Below are positions 37,590 through 45,620 of a stretch of 64,000 nucleotides of DNA, one piece after another. A model generated the notes under the pieces. The model searched no databases, was not told where the DNA came from, and saw only the letters and a program-made list of their open reading frames with translations. A program made the translations under genes and the position numbers. Source of the DNA: Shewanella putrefaciens (GTDB taxonomy: Bacteria > Pseudomonadota > Gammaproteobacteria > Enterobacterales > Shewanellaceae); NCBI RefSeq assembly GCF_016406305.1, contig NZ_CP066369.1, positions 4,110,501-4,174,500 on the forward strand, written 5' to 3'. The first letter of the stretch is position 1. Each line of letters starts with the position of its first letter.

Positions 37590-38021
37590 TCTGGTGTTGA
37601 AATGATTCCTGACGATTATAAGCCGCTGATGGTTAGGAATTGGCCCGAACAGCACTACTCAAATGGTGTTACTAAGAATGATGCTACTTCTAGGAGATTT
37701 AAACGCGTAGTTAGAATATTAAAAACCCTATCTAATGAAATGTCCGCCAATGGAATTCAATCTGCGAAAGAAGCCCCCAGTTTTCTGGTTGAGTGCTTGG
37801 TTTTTAACGCTTCAAATTCCTGCTTTAACCATTCAACTTATAAACAAATGGTTCGTGCTGTTTTAGCTGAACTTTTTAATAACACCATTACCGATGAAAA
37901 ATGTTCCGAATGGGGTGAAGTCAGTGAACTTAAATATCTATTCAGAAGTTCACAACCCTGGACTCGACAAGGTGCACATCAGTTTTTGAGTGATGCTTGG
38001 GATTACATAGGGTACGAATAA
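37590..38021 (+). pseudogene. CBASS CD-NTase (cyclic oligonucleotide synthase), C-terminal fragment
   Basis: Reading begins directly at the right IS end (SGVEMIPDD) and runs for about 143 codons to TAA. Segments NWPEQHYSNGV, RRFKRVVRILKTL, PSFLVECLVFN, FNHSTYKQMVRAVL, WGEVSELKYLF and QPWTRQGAHQFLSDAWDYIG match the C-terminal helical part of CBASS-type nucleotidyltransferases. The catalytic GS and DxD motifs and about the first half of the protein are absent, so no cyclic nucleotide can be made. Overlaps the effector gene by one base (TAATG), typical of CBASS operons. Confidence 0.8.
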
Positions 38022-38653
38022 TGCTAACGAGACTTCATATATCGTCATTCATTGGCCTAACTATAGCAGTTTGGCTGTTAGCTCTTTGGGTACAAGGGAT
38101 GCCTGTGCTAAGTGCCGATTTTGTAAAACCATTTGGTACTGTTGTAGGTGTCATAACTCTCTTTGTTACCGTGTTTAATAAATACTTGTGGTCTTGGAAG
38201 ATATTTAAAGGATGGTACGTTAAGCGACCAGATTTAAGAGGAACATGGAAGGTCGAATTGAAAAGTAGCTGGATTAATCCTAAAACTGGTGAAGGCATTG
38301 ATCCAATTTATGGATACGCTGTTATTCGGCAATCTCTTACAAACCTAAGTCTAAGGCTAATGACTAAAGAGTCCCGATCAGTTCTTGTTGCACACAGTAT
38401 CGAGCAACAAGAAGATGACGATTTATTCAAGCTAGTGGGAGTTTATAGAAACGAGCCTAAAATCGAACTCCAAGGTGTTAGGAGCGAAATTCACCACGGT
38501 TCATTTGCGCTCGAAGTTCATGGTTCTCCAGTGGAAGAGCTTGAGGGGCACTATTGGACCGATAGGGCTACGAAAGGCGGAATGAAATTATTCGGTAAAG
38601 CCAGTAAGTTGTATGCAACATATGAACAAGCTGAACGTGAACTGGGCAACTAA
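38021..38653 (+). CDS. Cap15-like CBASS effector (2 TM + beta-barrel, S-2TMBeta)
   Basis: 210 residues from the ATG at 38021; the frame opens 24 bases earlier, but the TAATG coupling and AGGG 9 bases upstream favour this start. Two membrane helices (about 7-26 and 33-51), then a beta-rich domain opening with RPDLRGTWKVELKSSW, the hallmark of the SMODS-associated 2TM beta effector domain found in Cap15. Known Cap15 proteins bind a cyclic dinucleotide in the barrel, oligomerise and disrupt the inner membrane. Here the synthase is truncated, so the effector is stranded. The frame looks intact. Confidence 0.8.
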   Translation: MLTRLHISSFIGLTIAVWLLALWVQGMPVLSADFVKPFGTVVGVITLFVTVFNKYLWSWKIFKGWYVKRPDLRGTWKVELKSSWINPKTGEGIDPIYGYAVIRQSLTNLSLRLMTKESRSVLVAHSIEQQEDDDLFKLVGVYRNEPKIELQGVRSEIHHGSFALEVHGSPVEELEGHYWTDRATKGGMKLFGKASKLYATYEQAERELGN

Positions 38654-38717
38654 CAAGGCGCTGCTGTCGGACAATTTTCCGCTGCGCTCCAAATTTGCCG
38701 CAGAGCGCGGCGTTATG
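38648..38717 (+). repeat. Integron attC-like recombination site
   Basis: Begins in the last codons of the Cap15-like gene (AACTAACAAGGCGC, R''-type) and ends with GCGTTATG (R'-type core). The arms fold as an imperfect hairpin: GCGCTGCTGTCGGACAATTT against AAATTTGCCGCAGAGCGC, with extrahelical bases as in attC sites. It sits exactly between two promoterless-looking ORFs on the same strand, as a gene-cassette junction should. No integron integrase is in the window. Confidence 0.75.
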
Positions 38718-38731
38718 TTTAAGGAGCTTCG

Positions 38732-39376
38732 ATGTTTTATAGAATTAAAACATTATTGATTAAGTCAATCCCTTACATTATCGGGGTGCTAATTGGTGTT
38801 TTTTTGTGGTCGTTATTTGAGCTGTTTTTCGATTCACTAAAGAATGCTGATGTAAAAATTGTAGTAGCAGTAGTTTCAATTTTCGGAACGATAACAACGG
38901 GAATCATCGTTGCGATAATCAACCACTCCCGAATAAAAGAGCGGGAACTTGTTATACAAGAGAAAATTAGTGAACGAGAGCTGGAAGTTCAGCAAAAAAT
39001 ACGGGAAAGAGAAATAGATGAGTCACATAGACAAAAAAAGGTAGAAATATATAATGGCTTTATCCAATTAATTTCATCATTTATGCAGGGCGGGAATTCT
39101 GAGAATAATAAGAAACCTCCGAATAAACAAAAAGTATTGGATGAAGCTGAAAAATTTACAAATGGAATATTACTGTGGGGAGGTCCTGAGGTGATTGCTG
39201 CGTATCTCAATTACCGTAGAGAGGCCGAACATGGAACCGAGAGAATGTTTAGATCTATTGATCGGTTACTTAGAGCTTTGAGAAGTGATATTGGTCTAAG
39301 TAATAGTGGCTTAGATAACTATGAAACTATCCAAGTCTATTTGAAAGATCCTAATGAAATTAGTGAGTTAGTATAA
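38732..39376 (+). CDS. Cassette protein: two-TM, coiled-coil, unknown function
   Basis: 214 residues, AAGGAG 6 bases before the ATG, starting 15 bases after the attC site. Two membrane helices (about 13-33 and 42-63), then a charged coiled coil (residues about 68-100, repeated ERELxxQxKIxE units), then a helical cytoplasmic domain with ILLWGGPEVIAAYLNYRREAE. The base composition is AT-rich like the rest of the island. I do not recognise a characterised family; membrane-anchored coiled-coil proteins of this shape are common in cassette and phage-defence settings. Cut off from its own attC by a group II intron end. Confidence 0.75.
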   Translation: MFYRIKTLLIKSIPYIIGVLIGVFLWSLFELFFDSLKNADVKIVVAVVSIFGTITTGIIVAIINHSRIKERELVIQEKISERELEVQQKIREREIDESHRQKKVEIYNGFIQLISSFMQGGNSENNKKPPNKQKVLDEAEKFTNGILLWGGPEVIAAYLNYRREAEHGTERMFRSIDRLLRALRSDIGLSNSGLDNYETIQVYLKDPNEISELV

Positions 39377-39381
39377 ACATA

Positions 39382-39690
39382 ATCGGGTAGCCGGAGGTAT
39401 CTAGCCTCCAGCCCCCACACCACCCTGCATGCGGCTCCGCACACGACTAAATGGATTTAGGAGGTAGGGCGAAGCAGGATGCCAGAGCCGAGGGCGGTTC
39501 ATTTAGAACGCCTAACTCACTTTCTGGTTAGCTTCTTGTTTCGAGAGTGAACTGCAATCCATCCATATCTCAGTGAATACAATCCTGCTTTCTTAACTCT
39601 TACTTCAAGCTTTGCATCACTCAGTGCTTGCTGTATTGCTGGTCAAAGATTTTAACAAGAGTCGAGCTCCGCCATGAGCCTTCACTTGTG
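39382..39690 (-). mobile_element. Group II intron 3' remnant (RT/maturase C-terminus, DV-like, DVI)
   Basis: On the minus strand, 39416-39382 folds as domain VI: GGGGGCTGGAGG and CCTCCGGCTACCC with a single unpaired A seven bases from the end, and the sequence ends CCCGAT, a proper intron 3' end. Upstream (39455-39417) is a DV-like hairpin with GTGTGCGG / CCGCATGC. Before it, 39645-39520 reads PAIQQALSDAKLE ... KAGLYSLRYGWIAVHSRNKK to a TGA about 70 bases ahead of DV, and another frame gives SEGSWRSST just upstream. Together these resemble the C-terminal end of a group II reverse transcriptase with a frameshift. The 5' part of the intron is missing. Confidence 0.6.
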
Positions 39691-39810
39691 ATCCCACAAG
39701 CAACGGCAAAATAAGATCGGACATAACTTTTACTCCTTAACAATTGACCAACCACGCTATAGCCTAAGGAATACACCACCCCCTCGGAGTTGCCGCAGGG
39801 CGAATAGACA

Positions 39811-40160
39811 AATTGCGTGAGTCTCGCCATGGATGGCGAGCTAGCTTTCGCAGGTGCAGGGGCGAATGAAAATCGATGATTTTCGCACTTATGAGCGAGA
39901 GGCAAGGATTGCCGAACTGGGGTGCTTTACATGAATGTAAAGCGCATCCTTCGGAAGCGATAGCAAATTTGGCAATGAGCACAAGGGGCTTTCAACTCCG
40001 TTAGGGGCGTCTTGGAGCATCCAAGGGCGAAGGCCAGCGGCCGCTTTGAGCGCGAGATAGGGATATCGAGCTGGCAGTTTAACATGGACGTTTTTGATAG
40101 GACGAGCAGTCCTCCTTGGTCGACTCTTGATTAAAAATCAGGGGGTGAAGCCCCACGACT
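39811..40160. repeat. Array of small hairpins with TGGA/TGAA-type loops
   Basis: At least six short perfect hairpins in about 300 bases: 39823-39840 (CTCGCCA-TGGA-TGGCGAG), 39868-39884 (GAAAATC-GAT-GATTTTC), 39901-39913 (GGCAA-GGA-TTGCC), 39924-39943 (GCTTTACA-TGAA-TGTAAAGC), 40011-40025 (CTTGGA-GCA-TCCAAG) and 40099-40113 (AGGAC-GAGCA-GTCCT). Stem sequences all differ. The fifth shares CTTGGATGCTC (minus strand) with element A. No protein-coding signal fits this stretch; open frames across it look accidental. Confidence 0.6.
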
Positions 40161-40344
40161 TTGACTTTGATTCTGCGTTTAGCTTTAGCTAAAGCTAAAA
40201 ACGCTTGGCCTAGCATTTGCTTATCCACTGCGGCGCATTAGCAAACAGATGACAAAGCGATGACGCCATTATGGATAAGCCACAATAATAGGGAGCACCC
40301 GATCTGCCATGAAATCCACCATAAGACTCACCATGAAAGCCACG

Positions 40345-40800
40345 ATGAAAATCACCTTAGATGACCTTAAAGGGCCAGAGATTGCGGCTTTACTGCAGGA
40401 ACACCTCGACGATATGCGGGCAACCTCTCCGCCTGAAAGCGTTCACGCATTAGATCTTGATGGCCTGCGTCAGCCCAATATTCGCTTTTGGACGCTATGG
40501 GATGGCAATAATCTCGCGGGCTGCGGTGCACTAAAATGGTTAGATGCCGAGCACGCGGAGATCAAATCCATGCGCACCGCCGCGCCCTATAAACAGCAAG
40601 GCATAGCGTCTAAAATATTGCAGCACTTGATCAACGATGCCAAAAGTGCTGGTGTCAAACGCCTGAGTCTAGAGACAGATTCGATGGCCTTCTTCAATCC
40701 TGCCCGCCTGCTCTACAGCAAATTTGGCTTTGAAATCTGTGGCCCCTTTGCCGATTATCGACTCGATCCCAATAGTGTGTTTATGACGAAGAAAATCTAA
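40345..40800 (+). CDS. GNAT family N-acetyltransferase
   Basis: 151 residues from the ATG at 40345 (MKITLDDLKGPEIAALLQEH); three earlier in-frame ATGs exist from 40309, with a repeated M-K-x-T pattern, so the start is uncertain. Acetyl-CoA loop MRTAAPYKQQGIASKIL matches the Q/R-x-x-G-x-G/A signature, and LYSKFGFEICGPFADY is the usual C-terminal beta-bulge segment. Substrate unknown; similar to small YsnE/YedL-type acetyltransferases. Confidence 0.82.
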   Translation: MKITLDDLKGPEIAALLQEHLDDMRATSPPESVHALDLDGLRQPNIRFWTLWDGNNLAGCGALKWLDAEHAEIKSMRTAAPYKQQGIASKILQHLINDAKSAGVKRLSLETDSMAFFNPARLLYSKFGFEICGPFADYRLDPNSVFMTKKI

Positions 40801-40851
40801 AACACATGCGCCTTAGTCTTTGAAATTAATCTCTAAGGCGCTGTGCTGCAG

Positions 40852-42039
40852 TTAAGTATTCGCTCGCTTCACCACGGCTGCAGCTCTAAGTCCACTCCAC
40901 CAGTGGATAATAAACCCAAGTAACAATCCCCAAAATGCGCTGCCGATGCCAAGCACACTAAAACCCGATGCCGTGACCAAGAAGGTGATTACCGCGACTT
41001 CGCGATCTTCCGTTTTAGCCAATGCAGCGGTCAGACTATTGGCAATAGTGCCGAGCAAGGCTAATCCGGCGATGGCTAGGACTAATTCCTTCGGGAAAGC
41101 GGAAAATAGGCCAACCACAGTGGCACCGAGTAACCCAGTGATAAAGTAAAATACCCCGCCCCACACCGCCGCCCAGTAACGAGTCGCGGGATTCGGATCA
41201 GCTTCTTTACCCATACAAATCGCCGCTGTAATGGCGGATAAGTTAAAGGCAAAACCGCCAAAGGGCGCCAGAATGACCCCGATTAGCCCTGTGCTGGTGA
41301 TCAAAGGTGAAATGGGCGGCCTGTAACCATTACCATGCAACGCGGCGACGCCCGGCATATTTTGCGAGGCCATAGTCACCACAAACAGCGGCAGCGCCAC
41401 GCCAATCACACTCGCCAGCGAAAACTCAGGTGTCGTCCACACTGGCATCGCCAGTTGCAACTGAACAGCATCTAGCTTGAGCAAATCTAATTGAAAACTC
41501 ATGCCTATGCCCACCAACAAGGTCAGCAAGATAATGTAACGCGGCGCAAAAGGCTTAAGGACAACAAACACTAACAGCATGATTAATATCAGGCTCAGCT
41601 GGGTTTGCATCGCCTGAAATAGCCCGAGCCCAAATTGCAGCAGAATCCCCGCCAACATGGCTGAAGCGACCGACTGCGGCATGATACGAATCAGCTTATC
41701 CATCCAGCCCGCCACGCCGCAAAGGGTGATTAACATCGAACTCACCAGAAACGCGCCTATGGCTTGGTTGACGCTCAACCCCGCAAGGCTTGTCACCATT
41801 AGCGCTGCGCCCGGTGTAGACCAAGCCGTTAGAATAGGATTCTTGTAGTAAAGCGATAACCCTATGCTGGTCACGCCCATGCCCACACCTAAAGCCCACA
41901 GCCAGGAACTGATCTGTGCCGGTGTCGCCCCCACAGCCTGTGCCGCTTGAAAGATGATCACCGCCGAGCTGCTATAACCCACTAATACCGCAATAAAACC
42001 CGCTGATATTTTTGATAAACTCCCTGCCTCTCGCCACAT
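40852..42039 (-). CDS. ydcO: Benzoate/H+ symporter family (BenE/YdcO) transporter
   Basis: 395 residues from the ATG at 42039, which has GGGAG 7 bases upstream; the TTG start 21 bases before is less likely. About 11-12 hydrophobic segments and the BenE family stretches LTAWSTPGAALMVTSL, LPLFVVTMASQNMPGVAAL and TASGFSVLGIGSAFWG. Resembles E. coli YdcO along its length. Divergent from a SutR-like regulator, the same pair as ydcO-ydcN in E. coli. Substrate not proven: either aromatic acids or a sulfur-related solute given SutR. Confidence 0.87.
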   Translation of the reverse strand: MWREAGSLSKISAGFIAVLVGYSSSAVIIFQAAQAVGATPAQISSWLWALGVGMGVTSIGLSLYYKNPILTAWSTPGAALMVTSLAGLSVNQAIGAFLVSSMLITLCGVAGWMDKLIRIMPQSVASAMLAGILLQFGLGLFQAMQTQLSLILIMLLVFVVLKPFAPRYIILLTLLVGIGMSFQLDLLKLDAVQLQLAMPVWTTPEFSLASVIGVALPLFVVTMASQNMPGVAALHGNGYRPPISPLITSTGLIGVILAPFGGFAFNLSAITAAICMGKEADPNPATRYWAAVWGGVFYFITGLLGATVVGLFSAFPKELVLAIAGLALLGTIANSLTAALAKTEDREVAVITFLVTASGFSVLGIGSAFWGLLLGFIIHWWSGLRAAAVVKRANT

Positions 42040-42079
42040 ATCCACTCCCTTTATTTGCAATTGCTGTCGCCACCGCTTT

Positions 42080-42169
42080 GTGCGCTATAACCTATAAAAT
42101 GAACAAGACAGCCTTTGTGCGCTATAACGCACGAGATGGACAAGATAGCACCTGTGCGTTATAACGTAC
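42080..42169. promoter_or_regulatory. Triple 37-bp-spaced operator repeat between ydcO and sutR-like genes
   Basis: Three copies at an exact 37-base period: GTGCGCTATAAC at 42080-42091, GTGCGCTATAACGCAC at 42117-42132 and GTGCGTTATAACGTAC at 42154-42169. The second and third are near-perfect palindromes; copies one and two also share the following ACAAGA-AGCC part, so the whole unit was duplicated. The location in a 163-bp divergent promoter region next to an XRE regulator makes these likely binding sites for that regulator. Confidence 0.75.
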
Positions 42170-42202
42170 ATACTAAATTTTCATAAAAATGATGGGGCCA
42201 TT

Positions 42203-42778
42203 GTGCAGACGATAAACAGCTATCTCGCCACCACGCTCAAAGCAATTCGCAACCAAAAGGGATGGAGTTTAGATAAAGCCGCCCAAGAGACGGGCGTCAG
42301 CAAGGCCATGATAGGGCAAATCGAGCGCGGTGAATCAAGCCCAACCATTGCGACGCTGTGGAAAATTGCCAGTGGATTCAATATCTCGCTGTCGACCTTT
42401 CTCGAACCCACGCCCCAGAGCCAAGGCGCAGTATTCCGTAAGCCCGACGAGTTACGCCAACAACCCGCCACCGACGGCATGCTAGTCGCCTCACTCTTTC
42501 CCTTTGAAGATCGCTTCGGTTTTGAGATGTTTGAACTCACCCTGCTGCCAAACTATGAGCGGCTTTCTGAGCCCCATGAAGCGGGTGTGACTGAGCATGT
42601 GATTGTCTTGAGCGGCACTATGGAAGTGTTAGTCGATGGGCAGTGGCAAACGCTCAAGCAAGGTGAAGCGGTACGATTTGCGGCCGACAAACCCCATGGC
42701 TATCGAAATCTCAACGACCAAGCCGTGGTCTTCCACGACTTAATTCACTACCAACGAGCGAATGTGTCTAGCCTCTAA
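42203..42778 (+). CDS. sutR: XRE-cupin transcriptional regulator, SutR-like
   Basis: 191 residues from a GTG. Helix-turn-helix in SLDKAAQETGVSKAMIGQIERGESSPTIATLWKIA (in outline, residues about 24-58), then a C-terminal cupin sensor domain with HVIVLSGTMEVLVDGQWQ and GEAVRFAADKPHGYRN. Matches E. coli SutR/YdcN in domain order and key segments; SutR is linked to control of sulfur utilisation genes. Divergent partner of the transporter. Probably self-regulates through the 37-bp-spaced palindromes. Confidence 0.85.
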   Translation: MQTINSYLATTLKAIRNQKGWSLDKAAQETGVSKAMIGQIERGESSPTIATLWKIASGFNISLSTFLEPTPQSQGAVFRKPDELRQQPATDGMLVASLFPFEDRFGFEMFELTLLPNYERLSEPHEAGVTEHVIVLSGTMEVLVDGQWQTLKQGEAVRFAADKPHGYRNLNDQAVVFHDLIHYQRANVSSL

Positions 42779-42902
42779 CGGCTTTTCTAGCGCCTGCAAT
42801 ACCAAAAACCAAAGCATTCACTGCCGATAATCTGCAGCACTTGCACTCACCAATCCATTAGAATAAACTTATTGAAATTTTTCTAATGGCAGGGGCTAGG
42901 CT

Positions 42903-43229
42903 ATGTTTCAATCTTTACTGGCAAAATTATCCGGCAGTCACTCGGGCGAGAAATGCTGGCAATTGATTGAGCAAGGTGCGCAGGTGATAGATGTGCGTTC
43001 ACCGGAGGAATTTGCCTCGGGGCATCTTCCCCAAGCCATTAATGTACCGCTGCCAACGCTCGACCAATGGTTGCACCAAGTCGAAAATAAACAGCATCCC
43101 TTTGTGCTCTACTGCGGCGCAGGTATTCGCGCCCAAAAGGGTTGCGATATCCTCAAGGCCAATGGCTTTGAATGCGTTATCAATGGCGGCTCGCTAAACG
43201 ATCTTGTTTGCTGCCAGCCAACCCGATAG
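42903..43229 (+). CDS. Rhodanese-like domain protein
   Basis: 108 residues, single rhodanese domain. Conserved start of the domain QVIDVRSPEEFASGHLPQAINVP and active-site loop LYCGAGIRAQKG with the catalytic Cys of CGAGIRA. Probable sulfur-transfer or thiosulfate:acceptor protein in the cytoplasm (no signal peptide seen). It follows the SutR-like regulator on the same strand with a 124-base gap and its own terminator, so it may or may not be in the same sulfur-related unit. Confidence 0.85.
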   Translation: MFQSLLAKLSGSHSGEKCWQLIEQGAQVIDVRSPEEFASGHLPQAINVPLPTLDQWLHQVENKQHPFVLYCGAGIRAQKGCDILKANGFECVINGGSLNDLVCCQPTR

Positions 43230-43254
43230 CGAGCAACTCCGCTAACAAGCATAA

Positions 43255-43284
43255 AAAAATGCCAGCATCTTAGCTGGCATTTTT
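43255..43284. terminator. Bidirectional terminator between rhodanese and azoR genes
   Basis: AAAAATGCCAGC / GCTGGCATTTTT, a 12-bp perfect stem with a 6-base loop and A/T runs on both sides, placed between two convergent genes. Confidence 0.9.
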
Positions 43285-43301
43285 GTTGAACGCTTTAAAT
43301 A

Positions 43302-43916
<615 letters not shown>

Positions 43917-44031
43917 TTAATGACTGAGAGTCAGATGAATGTTCTCGACTCTATGGCACTAGTTTATTAGCCCATAAAAAAGAAAAAAAGCGGATAAAAT
44001 TTGAGATTACATTCGATTTTTTAGAAATGTT

Positions 44032-44481
44032 TTACATTTTCGGGGTGCTAACGTAGAGGCCCTCAAAGACAGCACAGAGTTTGGCCTCGCAAAATAGTTG
44101 AACCTCAAGCCTCACTTTCACCCTTCTCCCCCGCTGTAATGGGCTCAAATCGGTATCGGGCCAGCGCACTTTAACCTCGGGTGACTGGGTCACGGGTGCC
44201 ATATAACGGATATGAGCATCCGCTAATACTATGTCACCCTCAACACTGAGCATTTGCTGTTGCAGCCACACCATGCCCCAGCCCGTCAGTGTCATTAGGG
44301 TATAAATACTGCCGGCGAACATGGTTTGATGCAGGTTAATATTAGGCGCTATAGGTGCCGTGGTAGAAAACTCGCCCGCGGAAAAATTGAGCGGCCTTAT
44401 CTGCATAAACTCGCTGACCGGAATAGTGCTGTGCCATGTTTGGCACAATTTAGTCAGTAATTCATCCATATATTCTTCCAT
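44032..44481 (-). CDS. Thioesterase, YiiD C-terminal (FabY-like) hotdog domain
   Basis: About 149 residues. The frame opens with a TTG at 44502; the ATG at 44481 or 44469 is more likely, and the choice does not affect the domain. Hotdog domain of the YiiD_C type: IRPLNFSAGEFSTTAPIAPNIN, NLHQTMFAGSIYTLMTLTGWG and HIRYMAPVT. In E. coli the same domain is the C-terminal half of the two-domain YiiD/FabY protein, next to dtd as here; this one lacks the GNAT half. Confidence 0.82.
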   Translation of the reverse strand: MEEYMDELLTKLCQTWHSTIPVSEFMQIRPLNFSAGEFSTTAPIAPNINLHQTMFAGSIYTLMTLTGWGMVWLQQQMLSVEGDIVLADAHIRYMAPVTQSPEVKVRWPDTDLSPLQRGRRVKVRLEVQLFCEAKLCAVFEGLYVSTPKM

Positions 44482-44566
44482 TACAGCCACTTCCCCATTC
44501 AATATGCTTTGCCCATAGATTAAGAGGATTAAATATTAGTCTTAACTTACAGCATCTTAACTCAAA

Positions 44567-45004
44567 TTATACCTGCAGGTTAAAGGTCACTGGGCCATCA
44601 TTGACTAGCTCAACTTGCATATCGGCACCAAACTGCCCTGTTTCGGTTACCACGCCCTTGGCACGACAAAAGGCGACAAACTCTTCATACAAGCCTAAGG
44701 CTTGTTCTGGTGTGCCAGCGCCGGAGAAGCTCGGCCTAAGGCCACGCCCCGTATCCGCGGCTAAAGTAAATTGTGATACCACGAGTAAGGAACCTCCCGC
44801 TTGCGCTAAATTGAGGTTCATCTTGCCATTTTCATCACTAAACACGCGATAGCTCATCACCTTAGTCGCCAGTTTTTCCATTTTCTCCCGGGTATCTTCA
44901 CGTTCGACACCAAGAAGGACTAATAAGCCTTTATCGATTGCGCCTATGGTTTGGTTATCGACAACCACGCTGGCGCGGCTCACTCTTTGAATTAGGGCGA
45001 TCAC
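44567..45004 (-). CDS. dtd: D-aminoacyl-tRNA deacylase
   Basis: 145 residues, family length. [16 protein letters not shown] at the N terminus, catalytic SQFTLAAD and the cross-subunit [11 protein letters not shown] motif near the C terminus (Gly-Pro of GPVTF). Hydrolyses D-amino acids mischarged onto tRNA. Lies in the yihY-dtd-yiiD order known from enterobacteria, with a hydrolase and a lipoprotein gene inserted. Confidence 0.94.
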   Translation of the reverse strand: MIALIQRVSRASVVVDNQTIGAIDKGLLVLLGVEREDTREKMEKLATKVMSYRVFSDENGKMNLNLAQAGGSLLVVSQFTLAADTGRGLRPSFSGAGTPEQALGLYEEFVAFCRAKGVVTETGQFGADMQVELVNDGPVTFNLQV

Positions 45005-45020
45005 TGGGTTTCCTTTTAGA

Positions 45021-45620
45021 TTAAGACTTATCAGGCTGAATGAGTGGAATGGGGCGAATATATTGATCTATACCTTCGGGGAGAGACATAGCAATTTGTG
45101 TTAGACCCGAGTTAGTCCACAGCATAAAGCGGCGCAGCTCCTCGATCTCAACACTGTCGGCGAAGGTGACTACGCCCTGGACTTGGATAACAGCGCCCTG
45201 CTCGAGCAAAATAAATTTAGCAAAATTAAGCTTGGCGTTAAGCTCGCCTATTATTGCGGGTAATTCTTGGCTGGCCTGTAATTGTGGGTGCACCGCATAG
45301 AAACGGTTCATTAAAATACGGTCTATCCCCGCGGCATTCATGCTCGGCTCCAGCATAAACTGGTTATCACCGAATTGGACAGCTACCTTATCCGATGCCA
45401 CCTTGGTCGCCAAATAATTTGCATTGAGTAACGTATAATACAAGGCATCTGCGGCCAAATCGTTGCTCAGTCCCGCCAAGCGTACAACCTTAGGCGCCAC
45501 TGGCGCATGCTCTTCAAGCTGTTTAGTTTCAATGGGTTGAGTCTGCACTGCCGATGCCGAAGGCGCGGCACTGCAGGCACTTAACCCCAAAACACCTATG
45601 ATGATAAATAATGATTTCAT
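45021..45620 (-). CDS. Putative lipoprotein of unknown function
   Basis: 199 residues from the ATG at 45620 (AGGAG upstream), forming an ATGA overlap with the hydrolase gene stop. Lipobox LGLSAC at about residue 15, so the mature protein should be lipid-anchored with Cys first. A Pro/Gln/Glu-rich linker follows, then a mixed alpha/beta domain with [19 protein letters not shown]. No characterised family recognised. Confidence 0.75.
   Translation of the reverse strand: MKSLFIIIGVLGLSACSAAPSASAVQTQPIETKQLEEHAPVAPKVVRLAGLSNDLAADALYYTLLNANYLATKVASDKVAVQFGDNQFMLEPSMNAAGIDRILMNRFYAVHPQLQASQELPAIIGELNAKLNFAKFILLEQGAVIQVQGVVTFADSVEIEELRRFMLWTNSGLTQIAMSLPEGIDQYIRPIPLIQPDKS

Noticed and set aside
39621..39905. 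A 94-codon minus-strand open frame in the accessory island
   Set aside because: It crosses from the group II intron remnant into the hairpin array, has no start-site support and no consistent family match; only its end (GSWRSST) resembles the RT C-terminus and is used as evidence for the intron remnant.
42080..42169. CRISPR array
   Set aside because: The 37-bp period repeats look like short repeat-spacer units, but only three are present, boxes are palindromic operators, and spacers of the first two are related, so these are operators. No cas gene or other CRISPR-like array was seen in the window.
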